From contig CANNEK010000003.1 in NCBI GenBank assembly GCA_947503625.1, positions 186,001-250,000 on the forward strand: a DNA stretch of 64,000 bases. Direction: 5' to 3'. Below are positions 1 through 8,500 of this stretch, in pieces. The notes below the pieces were generated by a model. It saw only the letters and a program-made list of their open reading frames with translations. It was not told where the DNA came from and ran no database searches. A program made the position numbers and the translations under genes. Each line of letters begins with the position of its first letter. The stretch's first letter is position 1. This stretch comes from an uncultured Kordiimonas sp. Lineage in GTDB: Bacteria; Pseudomonadota; Alphaproteobacteria; Sphingomonadales; Kordiimonadaceae.

Positions 1-177
1 AATAGCCACTACCAGACAATCAGCCGCATCCAGTACCGCACGGGTGTATCCGCCTGCGCCAAATGTACCGTCAACATAGGTCTCGTTATCCCGCGGCTTC
101 AGGGCGGAAACGACTTCATCCATAAGGACGGGAATATGTTGGTTGCGGTTTGCTGTCTCAGCTATGGAAGCGGTCAT
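1..177 (-). CDS. rsmH: 16S rRNA (cytosine(1402)-N(4))-methyltransferase RsmH, 5' part only
   Basis: This is the N-terminal 59 codons of RsmH (MraW), which methylates C1402 of 16S rRNA with S-adenosylmethionine; the rest lies beyond the left edge. The translated start shows the family opening [13 protein letters not shown] followed by the SAM-binding loop [10 protein letters not shown]. The ATG overlaps the mraZ stop by four bases (ATGA), the usual translationally coupled mraZ-rsmH order at the head of a dcw cluster. Identification is secure from these two motifs and the neighbour. Confidence 0.93.
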   Translation of the reverse strand, partial: MTASIAETANRNQHIPVLMDEVVSALKPRDNETYVDGTFGAGGYTRAVLDAADCLVVAI

Positions 178-665
178 GACCGCCCCCCGGCTTCATCTCG
201 CGGACCGCGGCGAGACCCAAAGGGTGGCAACGATTTGACCTTGTCACTCGCAAGAGCGCGCTGCTCTTCGCGGTGGGCTGCAAACTTGTCAGGCGCCCAT
301 ATCTGAAATTTCCGGCCAAGGCCGATAAAGGTGGCATGGTCTGTGACCCCTATAAAGGCCTTCATCGCCGCAGGCAGCATGATTCTGCCTTCAGAATCAA
401 ATGCGATTTGAGCGGAGTCGCCCAGAATGGCAGTCGCGACCGAAAGCGGATCAATATCGAACGCGCCATAGTCTTCATAGAGAACGTCGGAAAGGTGTTC
501 GAGGAAGGATACATCGGCGCCCTCAAGACAAGGGAGCTCAAGATGTTGATAGACCGCTATACCTTGAAAATGGCTGGGAGCAATGGCTGTACGAAAAGAC
601 GCAGGGACAGAAACCCGCCCTTTCTTATCAACCTTGTTTTCAAATGTGGACAGAAATAGCGCCAT
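174..665 (-). CDS. mraZ: Transcriptional regulator / dcw-cluster protein MraZ
   Basis: MraZ is an AbrB-like (SpoVT/AbrB swapped-hairpin) DNA-binding protein that regulates its own division and cell-wall cluster. Two MraZ half-domains are visible: residues about 1-55 ([22 protein letters not shown]) and about 75-130 ([15 protein letters not shown]), each with the conserved D-x-x-GR-h-x-hP core. The reading frame is open 18 codons further upstream, but I start at the internal ATG giving [11 protein letters not shown], because family members begin a few residues before FLSTxENK. The C-terminal tail (about 25 residues, Arg/Gly rich) is not conserved. The gene is followed by overlapping rsmH. Its probable operator lies 91-136 bp upstream. 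Confidence 0.93.
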   Translation of the reverse strand: MALFLSTFENKVDKKGRVSVPASFRTAIAPSHFQGIAVYQHLELPCLEGADVSFLEHLSDVLYEDYGAFDIDPLSVATAILGDSAQIAFDSEGRIMLPAAMKAFIGVTDHATFIGLGRKFQIWAPDKFAAHREEQRALASDKVKSLPPFGSRRGPRDEAGGRS

Positions 666-755
666 TGTCCCACAAGTCCCCGTTTTCCTCCCCCCCGGGG
701 CGGGTGCAAAGAACTCCACGCGCCACGAGCATCCGGATCGTCATCCGAACACTCA

Positions 756-801
756 TGGGATATCATGGGATAGAGCTTATGGTCAATGGGATATCATGGG
801 A
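756..801. promoter_or_regulatory. Putative MraZ operator: two TGGGA-N5-TGGGA pairs
   Basis: The pentamer TGGGA occurs at 756-760, 766-770, 787-791 and 797-801 on the plus strand. Within each pair the starts are 10 bp apart (spacer TATCA both times), and the pairs are 31 bp apart, about three helical turns. MraZ of E. coli is known to bind direct TGGGN repeats separated by 5 bp upstream of mraZ. The repeats here read on the strand opposite to mraZ transcription. The rest of the 666-1040 gap is AT-rich (about 835-890) with no gene I can support. Confidence 0.72.
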
Positions 802-956
802 ACAACATGTGTTTTTTTGAACATGCCGACACCCCCATAAATCTATTTATCCTATATATTTCATTATCTTAAAGGTATATGTTTACTATATGTTCTCCCT
901 CAAAACACCCTCCGATCATGCTGCAATGGTTTGCCTGCACCACCAAAACACGGTGA

Positions 957-990
957 TTAAAAACGATTTTGGGGCGGAAACCGCCCCAAA
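957..990 (-). terminator. Rho-independent terminator of the metalloprotease gene
   Basis: A perfect 9-10 bp GC-rich stem (TTGGGGCGG / CCGCCCCAA) with an AAA loop lies 51 bp beyond the metalloprotease stop codon. On the minus strand it is followed by AAAATCGTTTTT. Confidence 0.8.
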
Positions 991-1040
991 TTCCAGATCA
1001 GACCATAAAATCCCATGCCGATGTCATTATCCGCACGATT

Positions 1041-3494
1041 TTAGCAATGCCAGCAACTTTCTGCTGTACTGGCGCCAATCGGGCTGCCGGGGGGCACATT
1101 TGGTCCAGTCGGTTTTTTCACCGCAGGCGTACGCGCCCTGGCGAAAGCATCGTCGATGCGTTTAACCAGCAAGGTCGTGTAGGTTGCAAGCCCGCCGCGA
1201 GCACGATCAGATGCCTGACGTATACCCGACAGCGCAGTCCGAACCGCTGCCCGAACAGCAATTCCGGTATCAGGTGACTGAAGGTACGCGATCAAATGTT
1301 CGGTTAACCGCTCGAGAACAACCGCTCTAACCGCCAGCTCTGCGCCGGTTTCGCGCCGGGCCGACCTCATCACAAATTGTCGGGTACGGTCCAGAACACC
1401 AGCAAGGCCTTCATGACCCGGGATAGTTCGACCCTGCTCTGCCAGCCTCTGAAGACGGCGCGGATGCAACAATGCATCAAACACAAGATCAGCGGCAACG
1501 GCCACGGCTTCGTCGCTGCTGAAGGCGGGTGCCGCAATACCGGCGAACGCTTCGCGGCGAAATTGGGGGTCTCCCCCGCCAGCGCCGCGCGGACTCAGAA
1601 GCGAAACAAGGTTCGCGTCAATCATAAGAGCTTCAGGGGACAGCGTTTGCAGCAAGCCGTTCAGGGCACGCAGTTGTTCCGGCCACGACATGGCTGCGGG
1701 CGCAAACCGGCCATCGCCTTCGGCACGATAGACAAAGTCATAACCGCCAACAAACTTGGCCGCTGCCTGCAACTGATAGCGATGGTACAGGTACAAAGGC
1801 ACAAACTTGGTTTGAAGGTCTGCATAGCTTTCGTCAGGCCGCAGGTTGCCAACACCGAAACTATTGAGGGCGGCAGCTCGCACCTGCATCACCTCAGCAA
1901 GCTCCTCAACTGCGTCTTCGCCGTTATCCCAAAGTGAACCGCGAATATGACCCGCACCAACTGAACGGCTGTCAGCATCAGACACATAAAGTAAACCAGC
2001 ATCATCCGCTTCTTTGAAAATCGCACGACGCGCCGAACGGTCAGCATCGTCATAGTCACCATACAGATACTTTGTGACCCATTTGTCCCATGCGCCAATA
2101 CCAACACCATAGGCCTCACTGAAGTCCAGCGAACCATCACCAGCCATACGCACATCCGGAGCCGGGTAATCCATTACGCTTTCACGGCCATAGGAACTGG
2201 CTGCCATATTGTGAGAGAAGCCCAGGGAATGACCAATCTCGTGCGCTGAAAGCTGGCGAATGCGTGCCAGTGCCAGCTCAACCGGGTCATCGGCCGCGCC
2301 AGTGCCGGTTTTCCCGGCACCTGCCAGAGCTTCAAAAATCTTGATGTCCTGACGCACACGCAGGGAACCCAGAAGCACAACACCGCGCAGGATTTCCCCG
2401 GTACGCGGATCAAAAATAGATGCCCCGTATGACCATCCCCGTGTAGCACGGTGTACCCAGTTCACCATATTGTAACGGGCATCAAGCGGGTGCACACCTT
2501 CAGGCAGGATTTCCGCGCGGTACCCACCCGGAAAACCAGCCGCATCAAAAGCGGCCGACCACCATCTGGCACCGTCCAACAGCGCAGACCGAATAGGCTC
2601 GGGCGCTCCATTATCGATATAGAAAATGATCGGGTTCACAACGCGTCCGTCTGCCCCTTTTTCAAGCCGGAAACGGCGTGCAAGCTGGACGGCCGTATCC
2701 CCTGCAAGCGGCGCAGACATATCGATATGCGATGTAGTCACAACACCGCCACGTTCATCAGCGACACGCGGCGTGTAGCCAGGCTTTGGCAGTTCCAGCA
2801 AAGTCGTGTGTAAAATCAGGCTAACGGCACCCGGTACTGGCGTGGTTGCCCGTACTTCGCTACCTGCGTTAGCGCTTGAGAACGTCACATGCGCATCGAA
2901 CTCCAGGTTCTTTTCAAAAACATGTGCGGCGGATGTATCAACAAAACTGCGCCCGGCCTCAGGTTTAAAGTTTCCCTGACCACGGTTTTTAAGTTGCGCG
3001 GCAACACCAACAAAATCACTGGTCAGGAAACCTGAAAAGTCAATCAGGATCTTGCCGTCTGCTGACGTTTCCACCACTGGTGTCGACCAGATGATGGACT
3101 GTGCGAAACTGGTTTCAACTGCCTTCTTCTCTGCGGGGTTGTCTGCTGTGGCCCGGAAACGGTGATTTTCGACTACCGCATAAACCTTGTCGCCACTTTG
3201 TTTGAAAGCGAGAATATGGCTGTCTGAGGGGCGGCTGCGATCAAGACCGACCGGATTGGAACCAAGCCCTGCGGTCAGGTAACCAGCATAAATATAACGC
3301 CCGAGCGTGCCGTCTTCTTTAGGTTCAAGAGCAAGCATGACCTTGCCTGCACCCACATCAACATAGGCATCTATCAGGCCTTCCCTGTGTTCAAGTTCTG
3401 CTGTCTTCTCGGCAAAATCGGCATGCAATGCAGTTGAAAACAACGCAAACGCCGTCGCTATCAAACCAGACAAACCCCTCGCGACCATCATCAC
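1041..3494 (-). CDS. Secreted zinc-dependent metalloprotease (DUF5117/DUF4953-type)
   Basis: An 817-residue exported peptidase. Residues 1-25 form a signal peptide (hydrophobic run ending in an LHA-D site). The zinc motif HEIGHSLGFSHN gives ligands His418, His422 and His428 with catalytic Glu419, the extended HExxHxxGFxH signature of metzincin-like enzymes. The N-terminal half (about 60-330) resembles the DUF5117/DUF5118 region of 'zinc-dependent metalloprotease' proteins, and a helical C-terminal region of about 300 residues follows the catalytic part. It is transcribed alone, with a terminator downstream. Substrates are unknown; periplasmic or extracellular protein breakdown is inferred. 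The last residues (ESCWHC) include two Cys, which is unusual. Confidence 0.85.
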   Translation of the reverse strand: MMMVARGLSGLIATAFALFSTALHADFAEKTAELEHREGLIDAYVDVGAGKVMLALEPKEDGTLGRYIYAGYLTAGLGSNPVGLDRSRPSDSHILAFKQSGDKVYAVVENHRFRATADNPAEKKAVETSFAQSIIWSTPVVETSADGKILIDFSGFLTSDFVGVAAQLKNRGQGNFKPEAGRSFVDTSAAHVFEKNLEFDAHVTFSSANAGSEVRATTPVPGAVSLILHTTLLELPKPGYTPRVADERGGVVTTSHIDMSAPLAGDTAVQLARRFRLEKGADGRVVNPIIFYIDNGAPEPIRSALLDGARWWSAAFDAAGFPGGYRAEILPEGVHPLDARYNMVNWVHRATRGWSYGASIFDPRTGEILRGVVLLGSLRVRQDIKIFEALAGAGKTGTGAADDPVELALARIRQLSAHEIGHSLGFSHNMAASSYGRESVMDYPAPDVRMAGDGSLDFSEAYGVGIGAWDKWVTKYLYGDYDDADRSARRAIFKEADDAGLLYVSDADSRSVGAGHIRGSLWDNGEDAVEELAEVMQVRAAALNSFGVGNLRPDESYADLQTKFVPLYLYHRYQLQAAAKFVGGYDFVYRAEGDGRFAPAAMSWPEQLRALNGLLQTLSPEALMIDANLVSLLSPRGAGGGDPQFRREAFAGIAAPAFSSDEAVAVAADLVFDALLHPRRLQRLAEQGRTIPGHEGLAGVLDRTRQFVMRSARRETGAELAVRAVVLERLTEHLIAYLQSPDTGIAVRAAVRTALSGIRQASDRARGGLATYTTLLVKRIDDAFARARTPAVKKPTGPNVPPGSPIGASTAESCWHC

Positions 3495-3684
3495 TCCCTT
3501 TCAATATTTTCCGTCCCCGCTTTCAGGGACGGATATAAAACGGTTTTTGAACCCGTTTGTCCATCATGACAGACATTTAGCCAACTTTTATGGTGCCGCC
3601 AAATACCGGAACCGGTCGACAGCGACATGCCAGCGCAGGGTGTTCACAACATCAATGGGTGTGCCTGCCTGAACCCAAACAGGC

Positions 3685-5163
3685 CTAGTTAAACCAAAGA
3701 TGACCGGTGATCTGATAAAAACCAACAAGCAGCAAATCATGGTTTCGCTGCGCACTTAAAACACGAAGCTTGCTGTTGGCGAGGGCCGTTTCCTGTGCAT
3801 TCAGCCTGAATACGTCGCTGGCGCCAGCCAGATAGCGTCTTTCCTCTGCCTCGCGCAGCACACGCGCAACCTCAACTTCACTGACACCAATCTGCAATTG
3901 CTGTTCTGTCGCAACAATGGCCGCTTCATTGGCCTGCAGTGCCAGAGAGGCCTGATCCTGCCTCAATCGCAGGTCAGCGCGCGCCGCTTTTATTCTTGCC
4001 TGCGCACCAGCCAGAGCACCACGGGCCCTGGAAAAACGAAGCGGCACATTGAGGTTCAGCCCCACCTTATGGTCTGTTCCCATGCGTGTTTGGGACCCGT
4101 CACCCAAATCGCGCTCTATCTCATAAACCAGATCCAGATCAGGCTGCATATCATTGGATGCAAGCCTTTCATCAGCAACCAGCGCTTTCAGTTCCAGATT
4201 CAAGGCAACAAAATCAGGGCGTGCCTCCAAAGTTCGCCGCAACAGCTCTTCCTGCGTCCACCCTCCATAAGGGTTCGCTTGCGGCAACTCTGACCCCTGG
4301 CCAAAGCTCGGGCGAAGCGGCTGCCCGTCCTGACTGCGCAGATAGATGCTCAGCCTTAGCGCCTGCTCCATTGCACGTTGCTCTGCGTTGATTTTCTGAC
4401 TCTGGCGCGCCAGCAGCAGTTGGCGGTTTTCATCCTTGGTAATCGTCGCCAGTTGCCCTTCTGCGACAGCTCTGGCGATCGCCTGATCGCGGATATTGGC
4501 TATATCATACAGCTCTGAATAAACCAGCCTTACGCTCTCGGCATAAAGCCAGTCTACATAGGCCTCCATTGCCGCCGCCCGGATACCAATGATCTGAGCA
4601 CTTGCTGTCTGGTCGGCGGCTGCTGCTTTAATGCGCGCGTTTGAAAGCCTGTTACGCTCAGGGTCTGTTTCACGTCCACGCAACAGTGCAAAACGGGCAC
4701 CTGCCCGTATTTCCCCGCCGCGGTTGGTAAAGTTAACGTCTTCGTAGATTGGGAAGCTGCCTCTGGAGATACGATATCCAGAATAAACCTCGGCGTTCAG
4801 GCCGCTCAGCCTCTGGCTCAACGATACGTCTGCAATCTGGCCACCATAAAACCCCGTCATGCGACCTTTATAGTCAGCCGCCAGAACCGGATCGAAAACA
4901 CCCGTCGCCACAAGCTGCTGCGCTCGCACTTCTTCTGCCCGCGCAACGGCCTGAATAACCTGCGGCGCATGGGCATCCACCGCGGTCAGTAGGCTCTCGA
5001 GTGTCGTGCCCGGGCCGAGTTGGTCTGGCATCAACACCACCAGATCAGTTGCAGGCTTCTCAGGCCGGTACTGGGAAACCTGTACGACTTCAATCTCCGG
5101 AACTTCGGCAATCGTTGCGGTCGTGATCCCAAGCATTATCAGTAGCGGGATAAACGAACGCAT
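3685..5163 (-). CDS. TolC-family outer-membrane efflux/secretion channel
   Basis: A 492-residue TolC-type trimeric outer-membrane channel subunit. It has a signal peptide (MRSFIPLLIMLGITTATIAE) and two coiled-coil repeats: a hairpin around 80-260 with Ala/Gln/Arg heptads and a second around 300-480 (ARIKAARADLRLRQDQASLALQ). The frame is open 22 codons upstream, but I choose the ATG that overlaps the adaptor stop as TGATG, because it begins directly with the signal peptide. It is the last gene of the ABC-HlyD-TolC operon and would be its outer-membrane exit. No strong terminator follows. Confidence 0.88.
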   Translation of the reverse strand: MRSFIPLLIMLGITTATIAEVPEIEVVQVSQYRPEKPATDLVVLMPDQLGPGTTLESLLTAVDAHAPQVIQAVARAEEVRAQQLVATGVFDPVLAADYKGRMTGFYGGQIADVSLSQRLSGLNAEVYSGYRISRGSFPIYEDVNFTNRGGEIRAGARFALLRGRETDPERNRLSNARIKAAAADQTASAQIIGIRAAAMEAYVDWLYAESVRLVYSELYDIANIRDQAIARAVAEGQLATITKDENRQLLLARQSQKINAEQRAMEQALRLSIYLRSQDGQPLRPSFGQGSELPQANPYGGWTQEELLRRTLEARPDFVALNLELKALVADERLASNDMQPDLDLVYEIERDLGDGSQTRMGTDHKVGLNLNVPLRFSRARGALAGAQARIKAARADLRLRQDQASLALQANEAAIVATEQQLQIGVSEVEVARVLREAEERRYLAGASDVFRLNAQETALANSKLRVLSAQRNHDLLLVGFYQITGHLWFN

Positions 5164-6212
5164 CAGGATGTCTCCTCCGTCACGAACTGCTGCGGAAACT
5201 CCGGTGGGAAGTTGTTCAGCTGACGCCAAAGCTCAAACCCGACAGATACTTCATCCAAAAGGACCCAGCCACGCGCATTGGTTCCAACGCGTAATATGTT
5301 ATTGGATGGCCATCTCGGGCCTTCTTCAGACGGCTGCACCACAATACGGAATCTACCGTTCAGATCTGCCATGGGATCAACAAACACCACTTTGCCTGCA
5401 AACGTACCAATGGCAACAGAAGGCCAACCGCTAAACTGGATAACGGGCCAGCCCTCAAATTGCAGACGAACCGGCTTGCCGACCGTAACAAGGCTTGCAT
5501 CACGGCCATCAACATATATCTCGACAGCGCTTTCAATATTGTCCGGTACGAACTGCGCCAGCCTGTCACCCGCCTTTACGAACGTTGCAGTGCCACCTGC
5601 AGTCACTTTGGTGATCACACCAGCACGCGGCGCGAGAACAGCCTGACTGCCCTCCCGGGACAAGGCAAGTTCCGCCCGGTTAAGCTCGTCGGCAGCGCCC
5701 TGCATGCGCACCTCATACTCGGCGATCAGGATTTGAGCCTGTTCCATTTCAAGACGCGATACCAAACCGTCAGCAAACAGACTTTCCTTCCTGTCCGCGT
5801 CCAGTTGCGCAGTTCTCAGCGCAGTTCGAGCACTGGCAAGCCTTTCCTGCGCCAGGCTCATCTGAGTTTGAAGTCGCTCAACTAAACGCGGGTCGTTGTC
5901 AACAATGCGGGCGATCGGCTCACCAGCTTCAACGCGACTGCCTTCCCGCACAAACCATTCAGCAATTCGCCCCGGCACAAGAGCACTGATAGCTTGCTCA
6001 CGTTCGGCCGGGTTTAGCGCGACAATCCGTCCGCTGCCGGAAACCGTTTGCACCCACGGCACAAACGTAATGAAGACCAATGCGCCAATAACCGCGATTA
6101 CACATACCAATGCGCAAACCTTTATCGCCGATGGTACTTTTCCAACTTTTAGCGATGTCAGAAGCGAAAGCTGGTTTGCATCGTACGACTCTTCGAATGA
6201 ATAGGAATTCAT
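5163..6212 (-). CDS. HlyD-family periplasmic adaptor (membrane fusion protein)
   Basis: A 349-residue adaptor that bridges an inner-membrane exporter to a TolC channel. There is a single N-terminal membrane segment (about 30-52, VCALVCVIAVIGALVFITFV), then a biotinyl-lipoyl half (PGRIAEWFVREGSRVEAGEPIARI), an alpha-hairpin of about 100 residues (110-195), the second lipoyl half (LAPRAGVITKV) and a beta-barrel region. It overlaps the upstream ABC gene by four bases and the downstream TolC gene by one, so the three are almost certainly one translation-coupled unit. The cytoplasmic N-terminus of about 28 residues is typical of type 1 secretion adaptors rather than RND ones. Confidence 0.88.
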   Translation of the reverse strand: MNSYSFEESYDANQLSLLTSLKVGKVPSAIKVCALVCVIAVIGALVFITFVPWVQTVSGSGRIVALNPAEREQAISALVPGRIAEWFVREGSRVEAGEPIARIVDNDPRLVERLQTQMSLAQERLASARTALRTAQLDADRKESLFADGLVSRLEMEQAQILIAEYEVRMQGAADELNRAELALSREGSQAVLAPRAGVITKVTAGGTATFVKAGDRLAQFVPDNIESAVEIYVDGRDASLVTVGKPVRLQFEGWPVIQFSGWPSVAIGTFAGKVVFVDPMADLNGRFRIVVQPSEEGPRWPSNNILRVGTNARGWVLLDEVSVGFELWRQLNNFPPEFPQQFVTEETS

Positions 6213-7882
6213 GCTACTTCCTTCCGCGCGTCGTGGATCGTTGTTGCAAGACTTTCAATTGTTTTTATCTCATAATCCGGCAGGTCATTGGCGCGGCGCA
6301 TGACGATGGCTGTAACCGTATGATAGCTGCGCATCTCTTCAATTGCCGCCAGAATGAACTCCGGGGCGACAAGCTCAAAGACATCACTAAGCACAACCAC
6401 CCGCGGCGTATCAATAATTGCTGCCGCCAGCTTTAACCTTAAAAGTTCTTCCGTTGTCAGAGGCCAGCCGCTTGGGGCTATGACTGTTTCCAAACCGCGC
6501 GGCAGTTCACCCACTCTCTCAGTTAGCCCGACAACTTGGATGGCACGGAACACGTGGGCACGGTCTACCTCCGGATGGCCGTGCTGAACATACTCTCCAA
6601 GTTGCATCTGGGGCACTGTGGGGCGGTCAATAACCTTCACCTGCCCGTTCAGTGTCTGGTGATGCCAGTCTTTAACGTCCACACCGTCAACTTCCACCCG
6701 GCCCGATTGGGCCTGCACCTGGCCTTTCAGCAAACGTGTCAGGGAACGTCGCTCCAGCGGCGAGGCGTCAGGCAGACGAATGGAGGTGCCTTCCAGCGCG
6801 TCAAAATTCATTTCAACACTATGATCTCCGTCAACCAGCAGCGCGTTTTCAATATGCACCATGCCCCCACCCAGCGGTGTGCGCTCAGCACGCGGCGGCA
6901 AGCGAGACGGCATCGTACTGATCCGGCCCAGTTCTTCGACGGCTGCGCCAAGCTCGTAATATTCCTTCATATAGGTTGCGAGGATCACGAACCCGGCAAA
7001 AATCGTTGAGAGGATAAGCTCTGCGGCCACGAGCTGACCGAGCGACAACTGCTCGATGATAACCAGCCAGCCACCAAGACCAAGCAGGATCGCACTTGCA
7101 AGCGCATAGATAAGCAGCAGAACAATCAGTTGCTTGAAGGTCACCCGGAAGTAACCTTTCATCATGCTAATATGTTCTTCAATAAGGGTATTGGTCTTGC
7201 GGATCGCATCCTCACCGTTTGGACCCGCCTTGAAAAACTCGGAATTGTGAGACAGCCCTTCAATCCAGCCTGCGGCATCATATTTTGTCTCGCTCACCAG
7301 AAAAGCCTGCTCGGTGGCACGCCAACCCCAAAACCGCCATATGGCGAAAAGGCTTGCGATCAGTGTGGCGTTAAACAGCAAGAAAACGGGATGATAGAGA
7401 CTGGTGACTATAAAACCGATGCCTGCCTGAAAGAAAAAGGAAAACAAACCAACCAGAAGGTTTGGTACAGCTTTCTGGACGGTCATTATGTCGAAGTACC
7501 GGTTGATCAGGTCATCCCGACGAGCCTGATCGAAAAATGACGCTGGTGAGTTAACAATTTTCAGCGTTATCTCGGATGCCAGCCGGGCGAAAACCCGTCG
7601 CTGAAACAGTTCAAGCACATACTCCCGCGATGCGTAAAACACGCCCGAGAGGAACAACAGGCCAAACAGGGTAGCTGACAGCAAAATAACAGGCTGCAAC
7701 AAGGCTGTGTTGGCAACCTGGTCGATCAACATCTGAATCGAGATTGGAATAGCGAGAGTCAACAAACTGATAAAAGCGCTGAACAAAATAGCGAGCCGAT
7801 AGTAAGATGTTTCGGGGCCTAAAACTCGTCTGAACAGTCTGGTGAATTCTTCTTTATTTGGAAAGTGATTATCAAATGCCAT
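6209..7882 (-). CDS. ABC exporter with a catalytically dead ATPase domain
   Basis: A 557-residue half-size ABC exporter with an N-terminal six-helix transmembrane domain (about 28-310) and a C-terminal nucleotide-binding domain (about 335-545). By position the ATPase fold is recognisable, but every motif is gone. The Walker A place reads LPDASPLERRSL with no GKS/T. The Q-loop place reads VIDRP. The LSGGQ place reads SGWPLTTEE. Walker B reads VVVLSDVFE, with the catalytic Glu replaced by Val. The switch His is Met (AIVMRRAND). The frame is intact and coupled to the HlyD gene, so this is not simple gene decay. It may work as a scaffold or need another ATPase. It lacks the N-terminal C39 peptidase domain. 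Confidence 0.85.
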   Translation of the reverse strand: MAFDNHFPNKEEFTRLFRRVLGPETSYYRLAILFSAFISLLTLAIPISIQMLIDQVANTALLQPVILLSATLFGLLFLSGVFYASREYVLELFQRRVFARLASEITLKIVNSPASFFDQARRDDLINRYFDIMTVQKAVPNLLVGLFSFFFQAGIGFIVTSLYHPVFLLFNATLIASLFAIWRFWGWRATEQAFLVSETKYDAAGWIEGLSHNSEFFKAGPNGEDAIRKTNTLIEEHISMMKGYFRVTFKQLIVLLLIYALASAILLGLGGWLVIIEQLSLGQLVAAELILSTIFAGFVILATYMKEYYELGAAVEELGRISTMPSRLPPRAERTPLGGGMVHIENALLVDGDHSVEMNFDALEGTSIRLPDASPLERRSLTRLLKGQVQAQSGRVEVDGVDVKDWHHQTLNGQVKVIDRPTVPQMQLGEYVQHGHPEVDRAHVFRAIQVVGLTERVGELPRGLETVIAPSGWPLTTEELLRLKLAAAIIDTPRVVVLSDVFELVAPEFILAAIEEMRSYHTVTAIVMRRANDLPDYEIKTIESLATTIHDARKEVA

Positions 7883-8500
7883 GGATAACGTTTCAAACTT
7901 TCAATATGTACTTTAGTAGCCACAAGCTAGTCTCTTGTCTGTGACTTGTCTATCAAGCCGAGATGCAACACATGTTACATTTCGCACTCGGTTCACCGCC
8001 TAGATACGACTCAAATTTTTTCTTTCAAGTAAAATGTGTATCGATAGCTTTTGCCTATCATTGTTTTGATTTTTATCTGGCCACTGAATAGCTCGTTTTA
8101 TGCCGTCATTGGCACCCACAACACCCGCACAAACAGAGGCATCACTATGCTTACACACAGTTTACGAACCAAAGCTGCAGCAGATCTTTAAACTTTGGTT
8201 GCCCACGACGAGACGCACTTATTGTTTGTTCCTCGGGGTCTGCCTCCCCTCGCCTTAATTTGACTTAATTTCTACTCATAGTGGTCGTTGGAATACCAGA
8301 AGTTTTATGCTAGCTTCCGATTAACGCAGCGGGATGCTGAAAGCGGGCGATAGCGACGGGGTTTGTTGCTTCTGCCTTGCATGGCATCCACCCACACTCG
8401 CTTGCGCTTCGAATTGTTTCGAGTTTTGCGTTTCAAGTTCCCTGTTTCAGTACCAGATTTTCGTCTTGGCAATTTATTTGCTTTTTTGGAGGAAGCCTTG
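7883..8500. other. Long divergent intergenic region between ABC operon and repeat lipoprotein
   Basis: 618 bp with no convincing gene. It is AT-rich relative to its flanks (notably 7900-8110) and must hold both divergent promoters. Visible structure includes an imperfect dyad at 8043-8059 (GATAG-N7-CTATC) and a 14-codon reading frame at 8147-8191 that I do not call. From about 8330 a frame is open in phase with the lipoprotein, but it lacks a signal-peptide-compatible start until 8501. Confidence 0.5.

Noticed and set aside
3511-3532. Hairpin CCGTCCC / GGGACGG as a terminator.
   Set aside because: It lies upstream of the metalloprotease start with no T-run on either strand; it could be part of the 5' leader but I cannot assign a role.
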